In this document: positions 35,082-54,479 of the stretch, in pieces | Numbering within the stretch: the first letter of the stretch is position 1 | Layout: each line of letters starts with the position of its first letter | Assembly: GCF_964340395.1 (NCBI RefSeq) | Contig: NC_135558.1 | Coordinates: 9,156,501 to 9,220,500 of the forward strand | Reading direction: 5' to 3' | DNA from: Glandiceps talaboti | Lineage: Eukaryota > Hemichordata > Enteropneusta > Spengelidae | DNA length: 64,000 bases | Translations under genes and position numbers: made by a program | The notes under the pieces: model-generated | Seen by the model: the letters and a program-made list of their open reading frames with translations, nothing else | Databases searched by the model: none | What the model was told of the DNA's origin: nothing

Positions 35082-36633
35082 CTAGCAAACTTTAGTTCAA
35101 GATTGGTGCTGGTTTGGTGTCTCACTTATTATGGCGACAGTTGTAAAGAAAATGTAAGTGTAAATTGACACTTACATGTAATATGGATGCTATACTAAAG
35201 ATTGTGAGAAGTGTAAAAAACGCTTCAGTTGGCTGTTACCAGTTGTATTTCCTTTGTATTTGTTATTTGTTTTGTTCTGTTCAGGGACTGAGTAAATGTA
35301 ATGCGATATATATTCTAAGGCTGCGTTCATACCACACCGTTTTCGAATCTTTCCGTTTTCACCCGTTTACACAAACTCTGTTTTCGTCTCCATGTAGACA
35401 TTAGGTGCAAAGGCAGCAAAATAGTTGCGTTTTCATTTGAAAGCGCCATGTATTAAATAGGGCGTTATTTCTCCCCTAATACATCCATGTTTTACTATAC
35501 CATCTTGCAATAAAAGTAACCGTCATATTACTTTATTAGCAATATATGTATCCATTGCCATGTGCCCACAAGCTCCTGTGAAGTTGTACTCCCGGGTTTT
35601 ACCTTAGACCCCACCACTGTCTATGGTTGTACAAAAAGGTTACTCGGTTGGCAAATGGTTCACCCTATTGGTGTATCAATGACTTTGGAGAATTGTTGTA
35701 AAGCAGTTCTTTATTTAATAAAGACTATCTCTGAATATTCAACAGTGCGCCATCTATATATATGCTGTAACATACAACAAGGGAAACAATCTGTAACCTA
35801 TCGGTTTTCTTGTCATTGCAGGCTCTGTGTCGTTGTAAAACGTGTTGCGTCACGTCTAGCAAGTGTGATAGTTCTCGCCGGATATTCAAAAATGATATTA
35901 AAATGAGTGTGACGTAATAAATTAGGTACCAATAAATTAGTAAATTAGGCATCTTATTGCATACATAACCACCTTCATCAAGGTGTGCCGACCCATATTA
36001 TCTTTTAGAATAAACATATTAAAGTGTGTTTTATGTACATGTATTTTGTGCATCGAAAGTGAAACATCAATAACAGACTATATCAGCTGAGTTTATGGGT
36101 GTGTCTTTAACTCGATCGAATGGAAATATTTACATAAAACCTCGATTCTGGTATAGAGCCTCGGTGGCATTGAAAAGATCGTCTTTTTGTGTTGTTTGTG
36201 GCATAAGCATTTCTGCGACTTTCTAGATTACGTCATCGAGTCGTGCATCATACTGGAATACCAAGTTTGAATTCCATCAACTAATGGTATACTCGTCTAA
36301 GAGTACTCAAGGTTGAAGTATGCAGCCAAAATAAACCACACCCCCAACCCCCAAAACAACATATAAAGTCAGTGTACCATGCCCCTTTAAACAATTCCCT
36401 ATCACTCGCCCTATATTCATTGAGTCAAGGCTCCTAAATCACACGGGATATTATTATAATTGGCATGGTGTTACGACACGAGACACATGAATATTCTAAA
36501 CAAGTAATTGTCATTTAATTTGAATGCAAGAACAATACTCGTGCACTATAGTTGTATTACGTGTAGCTCAAGCAAAGTGTCTAGTCCTGTGAGAGAGTGA
36601 CACTTGGACACAACCAGTGCCTTATAGTACAAA

Positions 36634-42851
<6,218 letters not shown>

Positions 42852-43189
42852 AACATTACTAGTACTTGCTAATCCGAACACTTGACAGTTAGTTCTGAGA
42901 ATAGAAGTCTCTAGACCAACTTTGCTTGAAGAATTCAACCCATATTCAAAACCCAAGAAGTCGGAACTGGAACGACATTTTTGACAATTTTCTTATTATT
43001 TTCAATTTGTACTCGCTAAAGCATGAGCGCCGAGATCTTCGTGATCGTTAGTCTCGTTTATCCAGCCTCTTGCCGTTGAGGGCTACACCAGCAGAGAGGC
43101 TGGGGTAGCCGTCAACGGCAAGAGCCTCGACTGGGTTATAACTGATACTACGCGATGGTTAATTTTGACCATGTTCTCTCCACGAGCGC

Positions 43190-43460
43190 CTAGATCACAG
43201 GCATTTGTTTCCCGAGTTATGTCTCAGAATATTTATATCAGAATACAATGAAATGTCGATATAAATATCGTTAATTTTGACGTACGCGTCTTCTTTCGCA
43301 GTGAGTGAACCTGCGCGATCACAGAAACAAGTGTAATTTTACCCCTTTCATATATAGTTGGCTGACTACGTCAATATTAACGATATTATCGACATTTCAT
43401 TGTATTCTGATATAAATATTCTGAGACGTAACACGGGAAACAAATGCCTGTGGCCTAGAT
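43190..43460. mobile_element. Foldback element with about 95-bp arms
   Basis: Left arm 43190-43284 (CTAGATCACAGGCATTTGTT ... TTTTGACGTA) and right arm 43366-43460 are inverted copies, nearly perfect, around a spacer of about 80 bp. No relative found elsewhere in the window. Confidence 0.8.
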
Positions 43461-44199
43461 ACCTATTCAGCGGTTCCGTGTTCAAACTTAATTTATGTAC
43501 GTATATGATTTCACGTAGCGATAACCCAACCCACTTAGATGTTGACAGGTCGTTTAATAGGCATGGTACTCGGTGCCGAGTTGTGGAGAAGACATCGTCA
43601 AAATCCATCAAAGTGATTGTGATTGTGTGTAGGCTACTCTATCACATCGTCGTAGACCACAGCCTCTTTTACGGCACCGTCCAAAACGTTGACGTACCGC
43701 CAAAAGGCATATTTCGCAGTGTCGCCGAAGAAATAACAGCTCTGGTTTGTGGAAATCCATTATGCAACATCCTTCAAATCTAGAATTTGTTGACGAATAT
43801 GTAATCAGGTCATTCATGATTATTTACACATGGACATCAAGGCATTACACTATGCCAACCAATCTCAAGAATAATATAATAATTATTTATTTGTCTAGTT
43901 ATGTGGGCCGGGGTCTGGAAATTCAAAAAATTATATTAAATCTGAAACGGTGCAATGTAGAATTAGGTGATGGGTATTTCTTTCTGTAAAATAAATTAAA
44001 TCTTTTTTATCCTCATATAGTTTTCTGAAAAAATGTCTCTTTTTTCCATTTACTTAGCGTAGATCCCACGTGCTTATGATCCGCCAGTGCACAGGGGATA
44101 CATGTCGCAGCTATCCGATGTGAATTCATGATGTGAATGTCACTTTATGAGTACGTGTTTGAGGGCGCTCTTATGTAGCGGTGTGGTTTTCGGCAAGGT

Positions 44200-44318
44200 T
44201 TTCAGCACAGTCACTCGAATCAATCTGTATGATTTGGGGAGGAAAAATGTATATGAATTATTCACTATACTTTTAAAAAAAAATCATACACATTGATTCG
44301 AGTGACTGTGGTTTTCAG
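44200..44318. mobile_element. Foldback element
   Basis: ACAGTCACTCGAATCAATCT with its inverse ATTGATTCGAGTGACTGTGG; about 110 bp, AT-rich loop. TTTTCAGC is repeated directly at both edges and may be a target-site duplication. Confidence 0.7.
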
Positions 44319-45429
44319 CGATTTTTAGTCTGTTTCAAGGACTTATATGGGTGTATGATCTCGAAGAGTGTGGTAGTTGTTTCTCGAAGGATATTTCTTC
44401 CGTTTGTGCGTTGTGCTACAGACAACGCGATTTGCGCTGTGTTCGGACTTGGAGTAATTATACTGACATAATTACTCCAGGGTTCGGAGGAGTGCATTCA
44501 GGCTGCACACAAGAAAACAAAAGTTTGAACACTGTCCTATCGTACGAGGGCGTGATTCGTCATGGCCATACTCGCAAGTCGTGCGCGGTGGGGGCAAAGT
44601 CCCTCTCTCTCTCGAGCTCTGTACTGCCGTTGTCATCATGAGAACAAGAAGAGAGATTGCATCATTCTGACATTAGAAATGTGATCATATTGGCAACCTT
44701 TGTCACTTTATTAACGTACACATTTTCGCCATTTACGTTCTCATTTCTGTTCTTGCTTTGATGCCTTGATAATTTGACGTTTTGGAACCGAATTGACAAA
44801 ATTCTGAGTATGTGACTATCTCAACACTACGAGAGAGTTCTGAACGTTGTTAGTTATGAGAAAAACTTTGATTTAACAAACCTTTAAGTTATAGAATGTA
44901 TTACATTACGGGTATAGCAGGAACGGAACAATAACAGTCCACCCACAGATTTGCAATGGCTACCAGGCTTGTTTTGCGGAATACAAAAACGGAAACGACA
45001 GTTTGTGCTACACAATGACACCACTGCAAGTCCCTGGACTAAAACAATAGGGACGACTAGAAGTCCTTGATGATATGAAGAGTCTATTAATTGACAATGA
45101 CAGGAAGTTTATCATGTTCCGCTTTGTGGTATGATTTTATTCAGAACAATAGACACATGTACTAGCTTGTAGAAAGTTATATTTATAGATCTGTCAAGTA
45201 ATTTAATATTTGATTAATCATCAATGTGTACCCATACAAATGTATTCAACTCCTGCCAGTAGAATATAGCATATTCGCATAATGTCGATTGTCGTGTCGG
45301 AACAAGTTAGGGACCGGGTAACCCAGGTACTCAGATTGATTCAATACTGAGGATCTGGAACCATGCATGTATGAGCATAGAAAGGATACCGTAGCTTTCT
45401 ATGTACACACATCCAATATGAGAACCACA

Positions 45430-45519
45430 TACATACATACATACATACATACATACATACATACATACATACATACATACATACATACATACATACATAC
45501 ATACATACATACATACATG
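45430..45519. repeat. (ACAT)n microsatellite
   Basis: About 22 pure units. Confidence 0.95.
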
Positions 45520-45640
45520 CTGACACTAGTACTGGGAGACACACACAGTTTCCTAAAGTGTTATCACATGCACGTTTTCCCATACACCCGAATATAGTAA
45601 CTGCGTCCATAGACCCTCCACATAGACCCTCGTCCTATAC
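45519..45640. repeat. Dispersed repeat, CCATAGACCCTCCAC family, copy 1
   Basis: Contains a core of about 45 bp (CCATACACCCGAATATAGTA..CATAGACCCTCCACATAG) whose inverse lies at 51283-51330. It abuts the (ACAT)n tract 45430-45519. A third, hairpin-shaped relative lies at 8110-8145. Confidence 0.6.
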
Positions 45641-47755
45641 TTGTACGAGTACATTCACACTTGACGTTTGTCGATGTTATAACTTGGCGAGTATTATAGT
45701 ACTGGCAATTTTTACAATTTTTACCGGTCGTACATAGATGTATCGATTTCTTGATTAGCCTTACTATCAATGGTATGCGTAGTGTAAGGTCATGACCTCA
45801 ATGACCATTGGAGATGTCCTCAAGGGTAGGGAAAATATGCACCGTGATCACGTTGATATCGATCCGATAATTAGAGAGAGGTATTAGTGATTGGGGTCAT
45901 TCTTAGGAAGCCGAGATGCCGTGTCCAATATAAAGCTGTTTTTTTGTGTTGTTGTTTTTTTCGATCTGTCGTCTTAAGTTTGTCGTTCGATGCATGGAGT
46001 GGTGCGGCGCCAAGGTGTGGATGATCTATAGCGTGTGATGCAGTACCTTCGTACGTCGATGGACTCAGTAGTTGGGCTTATCGTTGCGTCTCCAGAAACA
46101 AGTATGGAAACTCAGAATCACATCACTATAAAACGGAAACATTAATAATTCGATCGATATATGTTCGATGTAATACCCCCCCCCCCCCGCCCTGTAAGGT
46201 TATCCATGATACATCGAAGCAGATAGCAACAATAGTAGTAACTACAATGGACATCACGTGTTTCAATCATGTTGTTAATATATTTGGCCTAAAAATAAAC
46301 GGTCGCTAACAATGTAGTTTTCGAAAAGAATATGTGATCACATTTCCAACTTTCGAATATACAAGCTTTTATGTCTGAATTTTTATCCTAATGGTGTTAT
46401 TTTAGTGTTAACAATACCCACATGAATGACAGTGATAAATACTAGTAGATAGCTTTGTTATTATGTTAATTTTTAAAGTCACGTTATAATGTCATGATTT
46501 CTCCGTGATGAGCAGTTTGTAACATCACATTTCCCGCGACCTCGATCCACGCACACTTCGAGTCGTACAGTGCAGTGTTTTCTTTGTTGCAGATACTATG
46601 ACTTTGAATAGTTTTTCCATCAGAAATATGTCGCCCGATATATTGTCAATGTCCAAAAAAATGCAACCATTGTACATTATACAGGCCAGCTAAAATATCA
46701 AAATATCGTGACTGCGACGAAATTGCTCAACAAATAATATTTTGGCGTTAAAAAACGTTTTAAACCATACATTTGTTTAATTTTGAAATTTAATTCCCGA
46801 AGTTCATGCATATTAATTTTATAATATTTCAAATTTTTTGTTGAAAATATATGTGTACGGCCGTATCCTAAATTTTGGTTGAACACAATTAAAAAAATGT
46901 TTATTTATTTACTAAAAGACCGGAGAAAGTTTCAATCTTTGATGTTTCTTTTCCATTTACCTTTTTTGGTAATACAGCTGTTACTTTCAAAAAACTGACA
47001 CGGAAAACCTTGGATATTGACCAACGTGACGACAAATATTTATGTATTCGGTGTGACGTACTTGTAAATGTTAATATCTTTTGTGAAAAAAATTATGCTA
47101 ATATTATGTGTTGACGTCAGAGCACAGACACACTTTAATCGCGTGGAATACCATAACAAATGATTGCACGTGATACCGGTGTGTTTATGTCAATTTATCG
47201 ATTTATTTGGGATTCGAAAGTGATTTTCGAGTCTGGCACCGAGCCAAAACAATCACGATTGGGAGATTTTTTTTTGTAAAAAGACACGTCTGCGTCATAG
47301 ATAGTCAGTATTAGTTCCATTTGAGATCAAATCGTTGTTTTTAGTATTACGTCAATTTCTCCTTGCAAAGGCTATTGACTAGGAATTATTTTTAGATTTT
47401 AAATTGCTTTCTTGAAAGGGTTTAGTCACGCCGAGAAAGCGACGAAAAGTAATGAAATTAAGATCTCATCTCAGGGAAATTACGAGTCGTTATTGTATAC
47501 TAGCAGGGTCGATCAATTTCCGCCATGATAAGTATATGGTGTGAATGTTACGTTCTGCAATGTAGACACATTTCAATGCACAGCTACAGTACTAGTGAAA
47601 TACCGATAATTTTCATGATTATCTCAACTTAAAACAATTATTTTTTTTATATTCATATTTTAATGATCTCTTTGAGCTGATTGTTTAATTTGTGACATTT
47701 AGATAAGTTAATAAGCTTAATTCCAATTATGATACACTGAGAAAACCTGACTCGA

Positions 47756-48113
47756 TTAAAGTGGTCATATGAATGAGGATTAGGTATTTATTTTGAAGTT
47801 TTAACTTTAGTAGAACGTACAATTTTATCATGATGGCTTCCTACTTGAAAAATCAATGTGAAACTATATATGCTAAGTCCTTATTTGTAACTCAACACAT
47901 TAGAAAAACTCAAAATGTGTGAAAATGTTTGTCATTGTATAATAACAAACATTTTACACATTTATTAGTGTTTTGCAATTTATGGATTTACAAATAAGGA
48001 CTTGGCAAATGTTGTTTCACCCTGGCTTTTCAAGAAGGAAGACATGTTGAAATCGTTTTATAAATAAAAAATCCAAAATAAATATTCTATCCCCATTTAT
48101 TTGATACGACCAC
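47756..48113. mobile_element. Inverted-repeat element, AAGTGGTCA family, copy 2
   Basis: Arms of about 125 bp. Left: AAGTGGTCATATGAATGAGG..AGTCCTTATTTGTAA; right: TTACAAATAAGGACTTGG..TATTTGATACGACCAC. No coding capacity. Confidence 0.75.
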
Positions 48114-49430
48114 CATCCGTTTGAAGACCTATATGTACGGTTTACCCGACACAAACGAATATATATTTCGTCCAGTAAAACCGAAGAAAAAAATCATGTA
48201 CTCACGCAAATTCCCCACGAGCGTAGCTCACCTTCAGCAGTGTGTCAAGGGGGGAATTTGCATGTGTATGTTTTGAATTGACCACAGAAGGAACTATTTG
48301 AAATGAATTTCCAAATGTTTACCATCCACCCGTTTGTATGCTTGCAAATCTATATTTATCTACACTAGGCATACATGTACAAAATGATGACGAATCAAAA
48401 TAGATTCATTATAACATTACCCGACCTGCTTCATTTTGTGTCAATATTTGGGGGAAATTTGACATTCTTTGAATATAATTTTAATAAATAAATGCTCAAA
48501 TATGATAATTTATTAAATTTGAAAATATGAAACATTGAAATACTTGCATTTGTAGTGTTACAAGTTACCACAGGGCTATTGGTCCATTGTTGACTGAGTC
48601 ACGTGATCAGAACATGGCAGCCTACATCTAGTGGCTTACGTTTGATAAACTGGATATAACGAGAATTCTAATTCAGACATTCTAATAAAATTCAGTGCGC
48701 CCAGTTTCGCGGTTCATGGTCGTTCGGACGTGATCGGTCCATGAACTTGAAAATACTCCGAATGTCTGCAATGGCGTGTTTTGTTCTCAAATAAAAATAT
48801 AATGTGCTGTTTATTTATTTATTTATTTATTTTTTTTTTTCAAAATACGATGTTCATCTACGTATAGCAGGTATACATATTGAAAAACCATGGAGACGAT
48901 AACCATCGAAAACATGCATTCATGCAGTAAAAGTTGTCGAATGTGTACAGAAACGTAAACGGGGAGGGGGGGGGTTTAAATAGTTGGTCTCATGAAATAC
49001 TGATGTATGTATACAAAGACATAGTAACTAACGAGTCTGTGTTTTGCATGTTGGTGAAAATTTCCGATATTACGTCATACGATTGACGCCATTCTTTAGT
49101 GATAAAAACATCCTGCAAGTTTCGGTATATAATGTCAGTATAAACGAGAATATAAGACTTAAAATAGAAACGGTGATAAGTCACGTTTTTATAACATTAT
49201 TTTGGTTCTTCCATTCGCCAAGGCGCCAGGTATCGTATCTCATTTCCAATATAACTATGTTTTGCTGTCTATCTCGTCAGTTTGTCATCGGAAGGGGTCG
49301 CCGTTTGATACGTCTTACGCGACAGTATATTAACTTTCAACCGTAAACCCAGATTTCATTTTTCCTCGATTATTTCCCTGTTTACTTGACTTGTCTTTGA
49401 TTCATTGAGAATTTTGGTGTGTGGTATTCA

Positions 49431-49636
<206 letters not shown>

Positions 49637-50436
49637 TAAGTAGCCGAAGGGAAACATCCGACTAAAAGAAAGAAAAATGTGTACATGTGCCGTATCATAC
49701 AAATTTATGTCGTAACAACTTAGAAAAAAATATTTTTTTACCATTATAATTTTGGGTAAATCGTCAAAAGCATTGACATTGTTATATCAAAAGTTAACGT
49801 TTATTTTCGCAGATGATAAATAAAATATTTTTTCGAAATGTAATAACACCGGCAAGGAAGAAATTTCTGTGTGCCATTTAACAACAGATGCCAGAAGACG
49901 AAACGTGTGTACACTTGAACTACCATGACCTAAATATGTTTAAACTTTACACTAACTACAAACGCTATCTTGAGTTCTGGCTCAGCTACTGACAACATGC
50001 ATCTGACCTTGGTCGTCTTACTGGTCAGTACCCACGAGGTCACTACATGTGTTTCACGGTCACCTTGACCTTGTTTGAGGCGGAAGAGAAAACAACATTC
50101 GATTTCGATCCCGACGATTGCGACACGGCATTTACCATGTACCACCATTTCCTGGTATTCATATACTAGTATATTACATTCACCTTTGATTACTTACAGC
50201 CCTAAATATTACTTGGGCATTTGAACAAAGTTATTTAATTAAACTAATTATACCATTTCACACAAAAAAGTAGATTATCATCCGTTCATGAATTACATTT
50301 CAAGATCCAACTGTTGATTGCATTTTCTTACTTCATATACTTTTCTGGTAAGCTCATCAGCTATAACCATGGTACGCGATAGTTTTTAAAACAAATGAAG
50401 TGATTCAATAATGTACGTACTTAGCATATGGTAAAG

Positions 50437-50508
<72 letters not shown>

Positions 50509-50576
50509 CATCTGTCTGTCCACCCGTCCGCCTGCCCGTCTACACGCCTGTCTGTCTGTCTGTCTGGCTGTCTGGC

Positions 50577-50627
<51 letters not shown>
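50437..50627. repeat. (CTGT)n microsatellite with degenerate centre
   Basis: Two pure blocks flank CCACCCGTCCGCCTGCCC-type variant units. Confidence 0.95.
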
Positions 50628-50769
50628 GAATGTATATTAACGCACAATGCACAAAAAACTTAAAGTATCGTGATAGTTATCAGTCTAACGTATAGGGATG
50701 TTACCTTTAGTGTTTTAGTAGTTGGGACATCGTTCATGGAATAATGATCGAAGCAGCAAAATGCAACTT

Positions 50770-51160
50770 AGGTTTCATTTCTGGTAATTAAAACACATTT
50801 AACTCCAAAAGTATTGGCTCGAAATTTGGCGACAACGTTTCTAGGGCGCCCGGGGTGTCTTGATGAAGGCTGTTATTTAGACAGTGCAGCCTTAGTGATC
50901 ACAATGTACGTTGATATATGCACAAAGTGTCTAAAATTTAAAGATGTGATTTTTGATCAAAGAAAGTGAACCTCAAAATTACCACACACAGTTGTTTGAA
51001 ATTTGGTGAGTGTTTCTCGGAGTGTCTAGATGAAGAATTGTTCAGGGCAGGGGTCATTGCATGCGATATGCACTTTTTTGGTCAATAAATAAATAAAACT
51101 CAAAACTTCACTGTCAAAGCTGTATTCTCATGGTCTGAAATTTGATAGAGATGTTTCAAT
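50770..51160. repeat. Diverged dispersed repeat units
   Basis: Three weak copies of a unit with GAAATTTGG(C/T)GA, TTCTCGG/TTTCTAGGG, GTGTCTAGATGAAG / GTGTCTTGATGAAG and a (G)ATATGCAC end. Family unknown. Confidence 0.45.
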
Positions 51161-51237
51161 AAGTGGAATATTCAGTTATGTGAAATCAGATCAATGACAG
51201 ATAAATCAATGCATGGATAAACAGGGGAATTTGAATG

Positions 51238-51365
51238 TCGTGTTACAAACAAACAAACAAACAAACAAACAAACAAACAAACTATGTGGAGGGTCTATGG
51301 ACGCAGTTACTATATTCGGGTGTATGGGGAATATGTATGTTTGTTTGTTTGTTTGTTTGAAACAT
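51238..51365. repeat. Same dispersed repeat framed by (CAAA)n and (TTTG)n
   Basis: Core GTGGAGGGTCTATGGACGCA..GGGTGTATGGGGAA lies between (CAAA)n at 51248-51282 and (TTTG)n at 51336-51359, so the flanking microsatellites themselves form inverted arms. Confidence 0.6.
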
Positions 51366-52164
51366 ATTCCTGGGCTTCCTGTGGAAGTACGAAAACTTTT
51401 GTCTTCGACTTCACGCAAGGTGCATTCTCAGGATATCTGACTGCTGGATGTTCCAGCACTGCTGGTATGAAAATCTGATGTTGTGAAGACGGCTCATTAC
51501 CTCTGGAAGGCGGCGATCACTCCCGGAACAATAAATCGAAAACAAGCAACAACAACAATAAACGAGGGAAATGGGTCTTTAGGTAAATAAAGAAATCGAG
51601 CCGTATTCACCACGTCACATTTGAATCAGATTGTGTTAGTGTGGAGGCGACACAATCAGATGTACTGAACTTTTAATTCCAGAGCTGGCAGAGGTGATCG
51701 TCCTTTGATCATGGCGACTGTGCAGTATGCAATACATTAAGCTTATAAGTTATATGTTATGCGATAGTGCTGTGTTACATAATGCCATCAGCTGACAACC
51801 CATGTCACGTGATGGAAACCACCTCGGGCAGTCGAGTTTGCCCCCAACACGCCCACTAAAATCAAATAGAGAATCTTTGCCGTGAGTAGGCTTGGCCAGG
51901 GGTGTGCGTGATGTGTTATCATAGTATTGATATTTCAACGTCTGTAAGCAATCTAAGCATACATAAGTATGCTGTTAATGCAACACCGTAGTCCGTCCAT
52001 AGGTGGATGGATAGTACATAGGTGGAGAGTTATGTAATGTTCACTCCGAGGCGCTAGGCTTTCGTGACAACAATTACGGTGTCAAACCATTTCAATGAGG
52101 AGTAGACCAGGGAGTAGACGAATGTACAAATGAACAGAAATAGATGTAAGAATAAATAGATACG

Positions 52165-52165
<1 letters not shown>

Positions 52166-52235
<70 letters not shown>
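52166..52235. repeat. (TA)n microsatellite
   Basis: About 70 bp TA. Confidence 0.95.
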
Positions 52236-52240
<5 letters not shown>

Positions 52241-52929
52241 TGCGATACAGAGCACTGTCTTAGCAGATTGATACTCACCGAGTTTTAAATATATATATAT
52301 TATATATTCAATTTTGTTTATTTTAGTCCACTCTTTTATAAATATAATGAAATGTGTGTTCTGTTCGAGTCTGATACGTGTCGTATATGACATACACAGT
52401 AATGCACAGAAGATCTATGGTACACGGATACTCAATCGATTCGGACTATTGGAACATTACACTCTATACATACACCAATCCAGGTAACCACTTACGTTGC
52501 AAAATATTTGTATTCCCCCAACGCAAGCCGAGCTCCATACTCACGATTTTTTTCGTGGAAAGTGCGCGTGGGGTGCGTGTAAGCTTATATTGGATACCCA
52601 ATACTCTGCACATTATTCATTTGTAATGATATCCCAGAATGATATACCGTATACTATAGGCTTATATTTATGATTCGCAGTGAAATTGTGTTTTAATTAT
52701 TCTGTCTGCACGATCACGACGTCTCTGCTTCAAGAAATTGATGTATGTATAACTATAAGTTATCGCAAAATGTAACTCAAGAAATTGGGAGAAGCAAATC
52801 GATTTCACTTTCTTCCGATATTTATCATAAATAGGACAAACCACACTTTACACATTCATTGATCACGCGCTGGAGTTGAGTCGGGATTCCATGCCGCTTT
52901 TTTGTTTGCAACACATTCACAATTTCTAC

Positions 52930-53174
52930 ACAAAGGCATGATTGGGAGGGGCTTGGCAGCCTTTGGCCAATCAGTGAGCAATCATGTCTCAGACGCATGG
53001 CTACGTTTGTCACGTGATTTGTTTCCAGCGTTTACGTCGAGGCGTGCATCACTGATCACCACAACAGCTCTACACTGTGCTCAGTACAGATGACATTCTG
53101 AAGACTCCCATTTTCTCAGGGAAAAGATTCGTATTTTCGTCAAAGTTTCCAGTATTTCGTACTTGTTGTGACAT
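52930..53174 (+). promoter_or_regulatory. Putative GLUL promoter and noncoding exon 1
   Basis: GGGAGGGGC and a CCAAT box (GGCCAATCAG, about 52966-52975) lie upstream of a possible noncoding exon ending at 53174 with donor ACAT|GTAAGTATT. It would splice to the acceptor at 54464, 15 nt before the ATG. Intron 53175-54464 holds nothing recognisable. Confidence 0.45.
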
Positions 53175-54479
53175 GTAAGTATTCCTAAAACTACATTTCA
53201 AACGGGGAGTTTCTAAATATTGGTTTTGTGTACAATTTTATGTGGCTGATGCAATATTCGCCGGCACGCCGTATGTCAGTTTCCTGTCTACAGTCTAGTT
53301 ATAGTATTTAGCTCGTAAATTTTCCGTGCTCGTGGTGCAAGACATGTATCTATTTTCATTTTCAAAAGTTGACATACGATAAGATTGGATTCACCCAATA
53401 CATTAGAAAATATGTCGCATTTATTTTGTGAAATTTTAAAAATATCAATTACGTTTTATATAATTTCATGAATGTGATGAAAGGAAAAGTTGGTGCGGAA
53501 ATTCCGTTCGTTGATGACCTCGCCCAAGCTGACCTTACAGCATTACTTCCTTTATATGTTCACGTAGTAGAATGCTATGCCACGAGTACAAATAAAATCG
53601 TGTATGTTCTTTCGCGTTGCTTCTTGTGTGGTACGAGATTGACACTGTAGAGTATTATTTGTTGATTACGAAATATCGTTGTGTATTAAAGTAGTTTTGA
53701 TAAAACAATGTGTGTAAACGTCTCAACACCCTTCATCTTGAACAAGCTGAACTATTCGCATAATTCAATGTCATGGGTAACTTTGGTTAGGCTGAAACCG
53801 AGCATATTTTTTATAATCTTGGACCCGGGATTGTTTTGGTTAGAGAACACTGGCATCCTACTAGATTTTCAATTCAAGCCTCGAGTCAAAGCAAACCGGG
53901 TTCATTCATCGCGAGGTAACACTGTACAGTAACAAAGAACCCAGCGTAGACACTCGTATTCGAAATAAGGCGCCAAACTTTTTCGCGGGTTAAAATACCA
54001 TCACATACAACAAAAGGAACTGAAGAAATATATTATTTTATAACTTTCCTAAAGAAGATACATATTCAATCATTTATGCCAAATTTGTAGGCAACCGTTC
54101 CTATACATATTTTATTGCACTCTCTCATTTCGACTATTTCCTCTGAAGCACAGAGGGGGACGTCCTTCTACGTAGAAATCAATGCCCGAAGTAAAATCGA
54201 TTTCAAAGAAATAGTGACATTTTATTGCAGTACAACCATCGAGGCTCGAAAGCTGATATCGCAATCATGTAAATTATTAATTTTTATCGAAACATTTTGG
54301 GGTTTTATAGTAAATGATGGTATTAGAAGCCAGCTTGGTGATCGGTGTTTTCTAACAGATCTTGGAGAAATCCCTTCTAAGACAGATGATTCTAATTACT
54401 ACCGCCAGTCTCACCATGCTATTTTGCTGTAACTAACTGCTTATTTTCAATTCTTTTCCTGTAGATTTATCAAACAAAA

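Larger units (their letters stand above)
32691..36633. other. Intergenic, ANAPC5 to AIF1
   Basis: No gene recognised. Contains GGTCAAAT/AGATGCATTGGCC-type dispersed repeats in both orientations (33000-34210), the tandem array at 34206, a MITE at 34909 and probably the AIF1 promoter (a weak CTTATAGTAC is seen just before 36634). Confidence 0.6.

Noticed and set aside
43358-43783. The 141-codon frame as a confident gene
   Set aside because: It begins inside a foldback arm and matches nothing I know; kept only as a finding, not as a gene.
54115-54432. A 105-codon plus-strand frame between the GLUL noncoding and first coding exons
   Set aside because: No recognisable family, no splice context, and AT-rich composition like the surrounding intron.
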